DNA from: Tillus elongatus
Taxonomy: Eukaryota; Arthropoda; Insecta; Coleoptera; Cleridae
Reading direction: 5' to 3'
NCBI GenBank assembly: GCA_964006375.1
Contig: OZ023267.1
Coordinates: 86,290,906 to 86,354,905, forward strand
Length of the DNA stretch: 64,000 nucleotides
The first letter of the stretch is position 1. Each line of letters begins with the position of its first letter. Position numbers and translations under genes: made by a program. This document shows positions 1-8,757 of the stretch, piece after piece. The notes under the pieces are model-generated. The model worked only from the letters and a program-made list of their open reading frames with translations, was not told the DNA's origin and searched no databases.

Positions 1-2
1 GA

Positions 3-1473
3 GCTTTAGCTAAACTGATGCTCAATAGTTTTTGGTATGTACCATGTTTCTTTTCAACACACACATACATACACATTAAGATTTTAACTTGTAGCCACAC
101 ACTTTTAAATTTTAACATGTCGTACAATAAGATTTCAACTTACAGCAGTAGCACATACATATACATACACAAACATAAACACACACACACAAAAAGTCAC
201 CAGCATCTGTAAATATATTAGGTAAGATTCGAAAAATTGCATATTATTAATTGTTTGCTACTGTGCAAGAACACGTATATTTCACGGAGTTCCATCTGTA
301 AACTAAAAACCACCAGCTGATCTGGCCGTTCACCTTCCATATCAACCGGAAGCCGGCTATATCAGTTTATGTAATATTAAACGCTTGAAATAAAAACACG
401 TTTTGTTTACATGTGATTTAAAAATCGACCTAATTTTTCATTCTACATACAAGTGATTTATATTAATTATATTGATCAAATTTAATACACATATTAGCTA
501 CCTTTGACAAGTGGTATATATTTATTACTTATTAATTAAATTTAAATTGATTTAATCAGATCGACTTAAATTTCCAGTTTTCTGAACATCTAAATACACA
601 CACTAAGATTTGAACTTGTAACCACAGACACCCACATTAAGAGATTTTAACCTGTAACCACACATACATTAAGAATTAAATTTGTAATGTAGGTACTCAT
701 GATTGTATGATTTCAGGGGCAAGTTTGGACAGAGAGAGAATCAGTCAAAAGTTGACATCATTAGACAACCACATCAACTTGAAGAATTGCTCTCAAATCC
801 AGCGATTGAAGTCACAAATATACATGGGGTCAACGAGGATACCCTCATCGCTAGCTACATTTATAAGGATGAAGCCGCCGACATTCTAAACACCGTTAAT
901 GTTTGTATAGCAGCCTACGTTACAACACATGCTCGTTTAAAACTCTATAGTTATCTAGAGAAGCTTGGAGACAGGGTTTTATACTACGATACAGATTCCA
1001 TAATATATGTTTCTAGACCTGATGAGTGGGATGTACCAACAGGAAATTCTTTGGGTGAAATGACAGACGAACTCGAAGAATATGGGCCTGGAAGTTATAT
1101 AGTTGTATTTGCTTCCGGAGGGCCAAAAAATTACAGCTATATTGTATTCAGCCCCAGGTACCATACATACTTTATGGTTTGTAAAGTAAAAGGTATACGG
1201 TTAAGCTATAATACCCTGAAGCTTGTGAATGTATTTAGCATGCGTGACATGATTATGGCTATTGAATCGATAGAACCTATTCCGATAACCAGTATGAATA
1301 TACGAAGGACAAAAGACCACCAAGTAGTAACAAGGGAGGAAACTAAAATATATAGGCCAAAGTCTGAGAAGCGTAAGTTTGATGAATCATACTGCTCGCA
1401 ACCCTATGGTTTTCAAGAAAAACGTAAACTCGACGATAACGCCGATGCTTCCTCTTCATCAACCTTTCAATAG
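3..1473 (+). CDS. Family B DNA polymerase (protein-primed type), C-terminal part, two exons, 5' end outside window
   Basis: Seen: an open frame at 3-34 ends in the start of polymerase motif B (Lys-x3-Asn-Ser-Phe) and stops at a GTATGT donor. A second exon, 717-1473, follows a TTTCAG acceptor in a phase that restores the aromatic residue and Gly-Lys-Phe-Gly of motif B. The second exon carries motif C as Tyr-Asp-Thr-Asp-Ser (DTDS codons at 988-999), then SGGPKNY and CKVKG, which are conserved in this family, and a basic low-complexity tail ending in TAG. Known: DTDS and Kx3NSxYG are catalytic motifs of family B polymerases; this branch (DNA_pol_B_2) occurs in Maverick/Polinton, adintovirus-like and related elements. 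Inferred: a gene or relic of such an element; the exonuclease domain and most of the palm lie outside the window. The exon pair is open with no internal stop, so it may be transcribed. Strict element class is uncertain. Confidence 0.75.
35..716 (+). other. Intron interrupting PolB motif B
   Basis: A 682-bp GT-AG intron is inferred from a good donor (GTATGT at 35-40), an acceptor (TTTCAG ending at 716) and exact phase continuity through a conserved polymerase motif. Both ends of the intron contain similar degenerate repeats of about 30 bp (roughly 64-135 and 600-690) built on an ATTAAGATTTTAACTTGTA core followed by CCACAC. No spliced read is available here; the call rests on motif continuity. 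Confidence 0.75.
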
Positions 1474-1540
1474 CTTACGATATAAAGATTTATCGTAACA
1501 TCCACACATGTTTCCGTTTCTTAAGTTTCAATGCAGAGGA

Positions 1541-1573
1541 TATAAAAGGGGTTTAAAGCCAACCATAATCATT
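1541..1573 (+). promoter_or_regulatory. TATA box plus arthropod initiator of the Cys-rich gene
   Basis: TATAAAAG starts at 1541, and TCATT has its A at 1571, exactly 30 nt downstream, which is the canonical insect TATA-to-start spacing. The first downstream ATG is at 1600, giving a 29-nt 5' leader. Confidence 0.6.
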
Positions 1574-1599
1574 ATTCGTTCAACCATCAAACAGTCAAC

Positions 1600-1812
1600 A
1601 TGCCTAGTTGTTTCTTCGGAGGTCCCTGTTCCTGTTCTGAATGTCAATCAGACGCTAAAAAGCCTGTCTGTCAAATATGTAATAAGGCAGAAGGCTATGA
1701 GGTAGGTTACGAATTAACAACCGACAGAAAGGGAATCTCTGGTTATAATTTCACAACCTACTGCAAAGAGTGTTACCAGAAGAAGGTGAAAAGAACTTTA
1801 CAAGAACGCTGA
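1600..1812 (+). CDS. Small Cys-rich zinc-binding-like protein, 70 aa
   Basis: Not recognised as a named family. The 70-residue product has seven cysteines: Cys4, a C-x-C-x2-C cluster at 10/12/15... and two CxxC knuckles (24/27 and 55/58) separated by 27 residues, a layout that could bind one zinc ion as a ribbon or treble-clef fold (inference). The C terminus is Lys/Arg-rich. The ATG at 1600 lies 29 nt after a well-spaced initiator, which supports this start. It sits between a PolB C-terminal segment and a PolB-type N-terminal domain on the same strand, so it may be an accessory gene or a first exon of the same element. No introns are needed. No classic polyadenylation signal is seen directly after the stop. 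Confidence 0.55.
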   Translation: MPSCFFGGPCSCSECQSDAKKPVCQICNKAEGYEVGYELTTDRKGISGYNFTTYCKECYQKKVKRTLQER

Positions 1813-1865
1813 GTCATTCAAAAGCAAGAACTCTAAATTAAGGTTCCCATTCGTCATCAAACAAA

Positions 1866-1899
1866 TATAAACGAAAAGCACCCCGCTAAAGTTTCAGTC
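1866..1899 (+). promoter_or_regulatory. TATA box plus perfect TCAGTC initiator
   Basis: TATAAA at 1866-1871 and TCAGTC at 1894-1899 (A at 1896) are again exactly 30 nt apart. TCAGTC matches the arthropod initiator TCAKTY fully. It would give the ORF at 2119 a leader of about 223 nt that contains several GTGAAC repeats. Confidence 0.6.
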
Positions 1900-2118
1900 T
1901 TTAACGAACAGCCAAGGTGAACACACTATATTAGCACGAGAAGCTCCCACTGAGTATAGGACGAGGTTAAACTTCAATTCTTGTGACAGTGAAAGGTGAA
2001 CATTAAGACTAAAAAAGCACCCGTTTTGGTTTTAGTCTTCAGACAGTGAAAATACCGTTAAACTTTAGTCTCTTAATCGTGAAGTGAACACGAAAAGTTC
2101 GGTTGTGAAAGTGAACTC

Positions 2119-2493
2119 TTGGAAACAATGGCATTCCAAATACTTGAAGACACAGTGAATTCCAATAAGAAGTTTAAATTTGATAGACGTAGTGTTTGCT
2201 TTAGACTACAAGATATACCTGACGATGTCAACGATCCAGAGAACTGGGTCAAAGATCGTATTAAAGATGTTGTGAGCCATATAGTTGAGAATGTCGACCC
2301 CGAAGACAAGGTAGGTTTTACCTTTAACTCGGAAGGTTTCGACAAGGGGGCTGCCCATCTCCCATTTCGTAAAGCAAAGAATGTTGTTTTCGAAGACGTC
2401 TGGCACCTACTGAGCAAGATATACCAGAGCAAAGGATCCGGTTTTCGTTCTGATACATTTAGAATGACAATGACTCAGGTGAAAAACCGATAA
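2119..2493 (+). CDS. PolB-type N-terminal domain protein or first coding exon, up to 124 aa
   Basis: The frame is open from about 2119; the first ATG that fits is at 2128 (METMAF reading begins with a TTG, so Met4 is the likely start). The body reads like the N-terminal domain that precedes the polymerase in many arthropod PolB-like hypothetical proteins: a Phe-Arg-Leu...Ile-Pro start, an Asn-Trp-(Val/Ile) helix, a Val-Gly-Phe-Thr-Phe strand, a Pro-Phe-Arg-Lys element, and a Val-Trp...Leu-Ser-Lys...Gln-Ser block. This match is from general family memory and is an inference. It is preceded by its own TATA/initiator and ends at TAA 2491-2493. It may be a free-standing relic: no further polymerase domain follows in the window, and it lies downstream of a PolB C terminus, not upstream. 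Confidence 0.5.
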   Translation: METMAFQILEDTVNSNKKFKFDRRSVCFRLQDIPDDVNDPENWVKDRIKDVVSHIVENVDPEDKVGFTFNSEGFDKGAAHLPFRKAKNVVFEDVWHLLSKIYQSKGSGFRSDTFRMTMTQVKNR

Positions 2494-2747
2494 GCCTTCA
2501 TCACATATCAATCATCATAGTGAAACCATGTACCTTACTATCTTTAAGCCTCTAAATGTTTATATGAGTTGTTCAATATAATGTCATTATTCAAAGTTGA
2601 TACATAATAAGATTTTGTAAAAAGCCTTCAGCATTTAAAAACTAATTTTAATGTCTAATATAAATATAAATTTAAACAGTTTTTAGTTTGTAATTGTACT
2701 AACAAACTCATAAGAAGTGGCACCTAATTGCTGGTCTCAAAAAATTA

Positions 2748-2780
2748 TATATAAAACAGAGTTTTGCCTAATAATCAGAA
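2748..2780 (+). promoter_or_regulatory. TATA box plus initiator-like site
   Basis: TATATAAAA begins at 2748 and TCAGA has its A at 2777, 29 nt downstream. This is the third TATA/initiator pair of the same layout in 1.3 kb. Confidence 0.45.
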
Positions 2781-2810
2781 GCTCTGTGTTTGAAAAAAAT
2801 CACAGCCAAA

Positions 2811-2897
2811 ATGAGTAGGTTAAATATTGGGGTAGAGTTATCATATAACAGCCTGAAGAAGTTATGTGCTGTGATTGAAAATAACCATTTTTCATAG
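2811..2897 (+). CDS. Short ORF, 28 codons, downstream of a TATA/initiator pair
   Basis: ATG at 2811 has a good insect context (CAAAATG) and lies 34 nt after the initiator A at 2777. The 28-codon ORF ends at TAG 2895-2897. Its last codons and UTR (GAAAATAACCATTT) recur at about 2936-2950. No family is recognised; it may be a micropeptide, a truncated first exon or chance. Confidence 0.3.
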   Translation: MSRLNIGVELSYNSLKKLCAVIENNHFS

Positions 2898-2899
2898 CT

Positions 2900-5000
2900 A
2901 AATTAAGCTTAGGACGTTCAGTGTTGTGAATAAAGTGAAAATAACCATTTATCACAATCAAAATGATTAAGCTCTATGTTATTTGGTACCTTCTGTAACA
3001 ACCTGATGAACCTGTGTTAGTAACATCGGTCAGATGTCTTTTTACAATTACTTGTCACTTTTTATGGGTAATTGTTTTTATTCTCATACCTACTCTCATA
3101 GTATAACACCTGTTTTAGTTATCTATGTAGACAGGTCACTTGTTGATAGCTTATTATCACTTGTCAACATTAATATAAACTACCTTGTGTAGTTACTAGT
3201 TGTTAAGATGTATTATAGTATGTATAAGAACTGGTGTAATCCTAGTCAAAATATATGTATTGTAAAAAAAATATTACTGATAAATTTTATTTAAAAAAAA
3301 TAGTATGTTCTCAAAATATATGTATTACCATGTTGGTAATAAATTGCTATATATGGAATAATAGTGTTTTATTTAACCAGTTGGAAATTATAAACTAAAA
3401 AAGTGTAGTGTTAATGGTGAAAAAAAAGTAGGTATAAAAGGCTTCGTTGAAGAATCCTTAAATGCTTGGTGTAATTTATATCATTAAAGAAACGTTTGCA
3501 ATCACTTTTACTATTTAATATTAGAGTTCTAACTTGATGAACAAAGTTAAACCATACTGTATTACAAATGAATTTTTTTCATAAGTAGTTTTGTATTTTT
3601 ACTGTAATCAAATAAAAAAGATAAGAAGGAATACAGCTAGAAGCTGTTAAAAAAAAAGAGCTTGCCATGAATAAGTAATTTTTAAAACTAGGCTAAAAGT
3701 TCTGCTTATATGCAAATAAAATGACGTTATTATTATTAAGTATGTCATAAACCTTATGAGGTCTTTTGCTAAACTATTACTTTTATATTATTACATTTTT
3801 AACAAGACACCACTTTCACATTGAAGTTTGTGTCTGTCGGTTTTTTAAAATATAGTGATATTGACGGCGCGAAATTAGTCTTCATAGGTAATAGTAAATA
3901 AAAAATTTAAATTAGGTTAAAGTATGGCTTTTACATTATATACCTTAATATAATGAAAAACTTTATGAAAATTCGCCAATATATGCATTATCAGACAATT
4001 GAAATTAAAGTGTTGCTCATAGGATATCTTAAATAATAGGTTTATTTCTTTGAATAGTAGTGGTTCGTTGGCGTACAGATACTTAAAGGAAACACATGTC
4101 TTTAATTTTTATTATACTTAATCATTATGAATAACTTAATATGTGGAGATTTAATTGTTTGCTTTTTAATTACTTATATAAACCGCGGCAGCTGTTAAAG
4201 TCGAGATAAGCTGTTGTTAGATCGTCCGGACGTAAATAGTAAACAAAACTAAAGCAGATAAAGTTAACACTGGTCGCGAATTTTCAGATAAATTTTCTGA
4301 CGCTAAATATTTGTAAACGTTTACATAAATAATCTGATACAAAATATTTTAGCATTGTTTTTGCTATATAGTCTCCTCTTAATATCATAAACTTACCAAA
4401 TTTGTTTATCATAGATTTTCCTAAATTAATTTTCTGGCTAAGACACAATCGATTCATTGATATGGTTCATATATAAAACCAACCTCGCGCTCATTTGAGA
4501 TTTTTTTTAAACCAAAAGTCAGGATCTCCTATTAGTGAGTTTTTCTAAGAAAGTTCACCAAAAACGCTACAGTTAAATTATGTTGCAATAGATGTCGTAA
4601 CTTTACGTGTTGATAAACATGGACAAAAATTATTTTGTTTAGCAATTAAAAATAGATCTGGCACCCTATAAACCCCCAATCTAAACTTATATACTTTTAG
4701 CATGTCCAAATATAACAAATCTCAACACAAAGTCTCAAACTATACAAATGATATCTTATAAAGCTTCTAATGGCGTGTTAATTATCAAGTCATTTAACTT
4801 TAAAACACTGATTTTCTAAGATTGTACCAGGTATGAAAAAGTATATGTTTTCCTAATTTCTATCGAATTGTTTTTCATATTTATCTACAGGTGTACATTT
4901 AAAATCCAAATATGAAAAATTCTTTAAATGTACACATATCAAAAACCCTGTTATATTAAGTTTTTAGATAATTTCACTACGTTCAGCAGTGGCTCCACTC
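2900..5000. other. AT-rich non-coding stretch with a dispersed-repeat copy
   Basis: No convincing gene. At about 4470-4760 there is a copy of a dispersed repeat (TCTCCTATTAGTGAGTTTTTCT and then CTTTTAGCATGTCCAAATATAA) that is also present at about 10490-11040. Confidence 0.5.
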
Positions 5001-5001
5001 T

Positions 5002-5127
5002 ACATGTAACTTAACCATTTTATGTAAGAAAAAAAAATCCGTATTTGCGTATATAAGCTATAAATTTTTTTAGTTTTCCTATTGATTTCATTCTTTCCCC
5101 TAAACTGTATTCTCGTTGTAAACTGTT
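5002..5127 (+). repeat. Upstream-region repeat, copy 1 (promoter-proximal)
   Basis: Shares CATGTAACTTAA, CATTTTATGTAAGAAAAAA, TATAAGCT and ATATTCTC-like blocks in the same order with 5502-5627. Copy 1 sits directly before the finger/N-terminal exon at 5139. TATAAAT at 5059 and TCATTC with A at 5090 (31 nt apart) form a plausible core promoter. Confidence 0.6.
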
Positions 5128-5138
5128 TAGTAGTTAAG

Positions 5139-5457
5139 ATGAGATACAGTGAATCGTGCTCGTTACAAGTGAAAAAAGAGTGCTTTCTCTGGACATTTAC
5201 GCAGTGAAATTCACAAATCTAAAGTGTGTGAACCGTGGGAAGTTGAACAAGTTTATATGTTAACTCAAGCTTTTAAAAACAGAATGGCTACCTATCGTAT
5301 TAGTATGGATGGTAGTGATATACGTCTTGCCATGGAAAGTGTGAAGCATAAATTGTTTCATTTGATGGAGGCTGCTTTAGCCAAACACGATACAGTTAAA
5401 ATGAATCTAGAATTGTTTGGTTTGTATGTGCTCCAAAGTCGAAATAAAAAATAAAGT
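5139..5457 (+). pseudogene. PolB-family N-terminal exon with finger-like GHLRS...HK segment, frameshifted
   Basis: An ATG at 5139, 49 nt after a TCATTC initiator, opens a frame with Cys codons that is lost at the A-run 5172-5177. The next frame (5173-5454) then carries a Gly-His-Leu-Arg-Ser...His-Lys segment like the second half of a C2H2 finger, then an Ala-Phe-Lys-Asn-Arg-(Met/Ile)-x-Thr-Tyr-Arg-Ile strand and a Val-Lys-Met-Asn-Leu-Glu-Leu-Phe-Gly-Leu-Tyr block, both characteristic, as I recall, of N termini of arthropod PolB-like proteins. The single frame change suggests a broken first exon, unless it is an A-run sequencing error. The frame ends at TAA after LQSRNKK. The first ATG in the second frame is 5257. 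The broken sequence is not rejoined here. Confidence 0.5.
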
Positions 5458-5501
5458 CACTAAAAATAAAAAATACAGGATGGTGCGCAGTAGCGTTACC
5501 T

Positions 5502-5627
5502 TCATGTAACTTAAGCATTTTATGTAAGAAAAAATCTTGTTTGTGCATATAAGCTCGGAATTTACCAGTTTTTTCCTATTGTTTTTCATTTATTTCCCTA
5601 AAAACTATATTCTCATTGTATAATGTA
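5502..5627 (+). repeat. Upstream-region repeat, copy 2 (orphan promoter)
   Basis: Second copy of the 5002-5127 region, 500 bp downstream, with TATAAG at 5548 and TCATTT at 5586-5591, but with no coding exon after it. Divergence is clearly higher than in the recent duplications near the MMP gene. Confidence 0.55.
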
Positions 5628-5639
5628 TAATGTATATAT

Positions 5640-6330
5640 TAACAATGAAACAGGCCAATGTCACCTGAATGACACAGGGATGTTCATGTACGTCAAAAAA
5701 TTAACAATAAGAACGACAATAGCACACACAATAAGCATAACAATTAAGGAAAATTTTTCCTTAAATAATACAAAACAAAGATACTTATAAAACACACTTA
5801 TAACGTCTATAACGTTCAAAAGATAAGAGCTGCAGAATCCAGATCCAATTCCAATGTAAACTGCTTACTAACGCTTTGGGTCTGCCGACTGCCCACTATA
5901 ATTCAATTGTTTAAATTAAATATCCTGACCAAATTAAAAACGACTTAAGAAGTTATGACTTTAGATATTTTGAAAATTAAGAGAAATGGTTTTAAACAAC
6001 AGGTTTAAACCTTTTTTAGCAGTTATTACATAGTTTGAGTCAACAGTCCTCTCACATAAAACGACTGTAGCAATTTGCACTATTAAAACATGTCAACCAT
6101 ATGAGTCTTTATTGACATGCATGTTAGATTACCAAACACTACCAAAAGTTACAAGAGCTGTCTTATTCTAAAAACAGGAGATCTCTTAATGTATAGCGTG
6201 TATTTTCTCGCTTTTTTAATGACAAGGTTGTTACTTTCCGCTGCTGTTACGAAAATGCTGTTTCGGTTATATTATTTTACTTGATCTAGACAACAGGAAA
6301 AATTTACTTACCGTATAAAGAGGGGTGGAC
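5640..6330. other. Non-coding stretch
   Basis: AT-rich sequence with no recognised gene, repeat or RNA motif. Confidence 0.4.
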
Positions 6331-6336
6331 GGTTTT

Positions 6337-6471
6337 GCGACAGTAGTCATCTAGATACAGACGTGGCTGGTATAAATACAGGGGAAGTGATCAGTTTTGC
6401 GACAGTAGTCTTCTAGAGACAGACGTGGCTGGTATAAATACAGGGGAAGTGATCAGTTTTGCGACAGTAGT
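6337..6471 (+). repeat. 62-bp tandem repeat carrying the TATA box of the MMP gene
   Basis: GCGACAGTAGT occurs at 6337, 6399 and 6461 and TATAAATA at 6371 and 6433, both with a period of 62 bp. About 2.2 copies. Each full unit carries TATAAATA and TCAGT (6391-6395; 6453-6457). TATA-to-TCAGT spacing is only about 22 nt, shorter than the usual 30, so the exact start site is uncertain. Confidence 0.85.
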
Positions 6472-6520
6472 TGTGGAGAATCCTATAGAAGCTCTTGATA
6501 GAGAAAATAGCCAAACAGTT

Positions 6521-8203
6521 ATGTTCAAGTTACTGTTAATTATATGTGTGCTAAGTGTCTCCTTTGGGGAACATATAAGTGAAAAAGACAGAGAATTGGC
6601 TCTCAAGTATCTCGTCAGATATGGGTACTTAAGAAATGGTGCCTTTAACAATAGTCAATCATCAATGTTGCAAAATACACAGCCTTTCAAGGATGCTTTG
6701 AACATGTTTCGCGTGCTTTACAATTTAACCGAAAGTGAGAACCTGACTATTTCAGACATTAACCTGATGAAACGTAAACGATGTGGTGAAAAAGATATAG
6801 GCAACATTTTCATAACTTCACAACCTATATGGAAAAAGAAAACATTAAAGTGGTACATACATCATTCAGATCCTTTGATACGTCTGATAACACAAAAAGC
6901 ATTTAAACAATGGGAGCAGTATATTGATTTGAATTTTGTAAGAACAAACATTTATTCTGAAGCTGATATAGGGATAAGTTTTTGCGACAACAACCATCGT
7001 TACTTGTTAAAAGATCAACCATGTGGATATCCATTTGGCGATTCCGTTTTAGGACATACTTATTTTCCGAATGCTGCCAACACTCCAATTGAAATCCATC
7101 TAAGTAGTAATAAATCATGGAACTATCAAACATATACATCGGAAGGCAATGACACGTCGTACTATTTAGTGCTTTTACATGAACTAGGACACGGTTTAGG
7201 ACTCACTCATGCTTACGACACAAACTCTCTTATGTTCGCTTATTATGGAAACAGCATGTCTAATGACGATATTCAACGGGTTCAAGAATTATATGGACAA
7301 CGTTCTACTACAACTACAGCGAAGACAACAGAGACTACAACGAGGGTGGCAAAGACTACCACAAGGTCGACACCAAAGACGACCACAACAGCGAAGACAA
7401 CAGAGTCTACAACGAGGGTGGCAAAGACTACCACAAGGTCGAAACCAAAGACGACCACAACAGCACCTAAAACAATAACCAAATCAAATATGGACTTGTG
7501 CGATTATATAGACAAGATCGGGCCTTTAGTTATTATTAACCATAACATGTATCTGTTTTATAAGAAATGGGTCTGGGTTGTACCATTAGATAATATGAAA
7601 GGTCCCTATACAGAGCCAAAACTTCTTACAGATTGGTTTCCATATTTGAGGGGTTCTTTTAAAGAAATTAGACATGTTTACCAACGGCCTAGTGGAGAAG
7701 TGGTTATGTTTACCAACGATGGAACCTTCGCCCTTGTTGATTTTCCCAGCATACAAACAAAACACATTGCCAAGTTCCGTGATGTCAACTATTTAGGTGC
7801 TTTACAGTTTGACAAGATAAATGCGATCGTAAATACGTATACAGGAAAAACCATAATATTTCACTCGGATAACATGTACGAAATCGTTAGTGAGTCTAGA
7901 GCTGTGTTTTATAGGCAAGAAGAAGGCTATATACACTCCTTTTCTCCCGAATTCTCTGCTAAAATAGATGGAGCATTTAGGTATACAAATGGTCGATTGT
8001 ATGTGTTTCGGAAAAATAAATATTACGAATTTGATGAGTTTTCCAATCAGGTAGTTAGCATAGGCCAAAAGGATTTATCGATATTTGGTATCCAATGCCC
8101 GAGCCGTAGTCTGTACGAACAACTGAGACTCCTATTACAGAAGATTGTCAACTATACAGAGAACGATCAACAATCAGATGTTGAAGATTATGATTATATA
8201 TAG
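6521..8203 (+). CDS. Matrix metalloproteinase (M10A), intronless, 560 aa
   Basis: Role: secreted zinc endopeptidase that cleaves extracellular-matrix and other proteins. Seen, numbering from ATG 6521: a signal peptide (1-16), a propeptide with a cysteine-switch-like RCGEKD (Cys88), a catalytic domain with HELGHGLGLTH (220-230) and the Met-turn Met238, a Thr-rich linker (about 261-320) made of two 72-bp repeats, and a C-terminal hemopexin-like domain bounded by Cys327 and Cys526, followed by an acidic Tyr-rich tail. The frame is open further upstream to 6425 but without ATG; Met at 6521 begins the signal peptide and is the start chosen. AATAAA lies at 8226. Known: insect Mmp genes normally have many introns, while some insect DNA viruses such as granuloviruses carry intronless mmp. 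Inferred: either a retrocopy or an acquisition linked to a virus-like element. The ORF is intact. Confidence 0.9.
   Translation: MFKLLLIICVLSVSFGEHISEKDRELALKYLVRYGYLRNGAFNNSQSSMLQNTQPFKDALNMFRVLYNLTESENLTISDINLMKRKRCGEKDIGNIFITSQPIWKKKTLKWYIHHSDPLIRLITQKAFKQWEQYIDLNFVRTNIYSEADIGISFCDNNHRYLLKDQPCGYPFGDSVLGHTYFPNAANTPIEIHLSSNKSWNYQTYTSEGNDTSYYLVLLHELGHGLGLTHAYDTNSLMFAYYGNSMSNDDIQRVQELYGQRSTTTTAKTTETTTRVAKTTTRSTPKTTTTAKTTESTTRVAKTTTRSKPKTTTTAPKTITKSNMDLCDYIDKIGPLVIINHNMYLFYKKWVWVVPLDNMKGPYTEPKLLTDWFPYLRGSFKEIRHVYQRPSGEVVMFTNDGTFALVDFPSIQTKHIAKFRDVNYLGALQFDKINAIVNTYTGKTIIFHSDNMYEIVSESRAVFYRQEEGYIHSFSPEFSAKIDGAFRYTNGRLYVFRKNKYYEFDEFSNQVVSIGQKDLSIFGIQCPSRSLYEQLRLLLQKIVNYTENDQQSDVEDYDYI
7319..7462 (+). 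repeat. 72-bp coding tandem repeat in the MMP linker (2 copies)
   Basis: 7319-7390 and 7391-7462 are near-identical units of 24 codons rich in Thr, Lys and Arg. They form a mucin-like linker between the catalytic and hemopexin domains. The unit length keeps the frame. Confidence 0.9.
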
Positions 8204-8225
8204 AGTACAATAAGTATAACCTATT

Positions 8226-8231
8226 AATAAA
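8226..8231 (+). terminator. Polyadenylation signal of MMP gene
   Basis: AATAAA 23 nt after the stop codon; its duplicate is at 8780-8785. Confidence 0.6.
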
Positions 8232-8285
8232 TATTATTTTGGCATTAACGATGTTTTCATTGTACCCTTAAGTTTCTAATATCAT

Positions 8286-8757
8286 CCTTGTTGATTTTCC
8301 CAGCATACAAACAAAACACATTGCCAAGTTCCGTGATGTCAACTATTTAGGTGCTTTACAGTTTGACAAGATAAATGCGATCGTAAATACGTATACAGGA
8401 AAAACCATAATATTTCACTCGGATAACATGTACGAAATCGTTAGTGAGTCTAGAGCTGTGTTTTATAGGCAAGAAGAAGGCTATATACACTCCTTTTCTC
8501 CCGAATTCCCTGCTAAAATAGATGGAGCATTTAGGTATACAAATGGTCGATTGTATGTGTTTCGGAAAAATAAATATTACGAATTTGATGAGTTTTCCAA
8601 TCAGGTAGTTAGCATAGGCCAAAAGGATTTATCGATATTTGGTATCCAATGCCCGAGCCGTAGTCTGTACGAACAACTGAGACTCCTATTACAGAAGATT
8701 GTCAACTATACAGAGAACGATCAACAATCAGATATTGAAGATTATGATTATATATAG
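8286..8757 (+). pseudogene. Duplicated C-terminal hemopexin segment of MMP, no start or promoter
   Basis: This copy reproduces the last part of the hemopexin-like domain and the tail up to TAG 8755-8757, but begins mid-codon-run with no signal peptide, propeptide or catalytic domain. It could be retained in the 3' UTR if transcription reads past the first AATAAA. Confidence 0.85.

Noticed and set aside
6425..6520. N-terminal extension of the MMP frame upstream of 6521
   Set aside because: It has no ATG, lies within the TATA-bearing tandem repeat, and Met at 6521 starts a proper signal peptide.
7209..7482. Overlapping frames in the Thr-rich linker (Gln/Arg-rich plus, Val-rich minus)
   Set aside because: They arise from the 72-bp repeat inside the MMP coding region.
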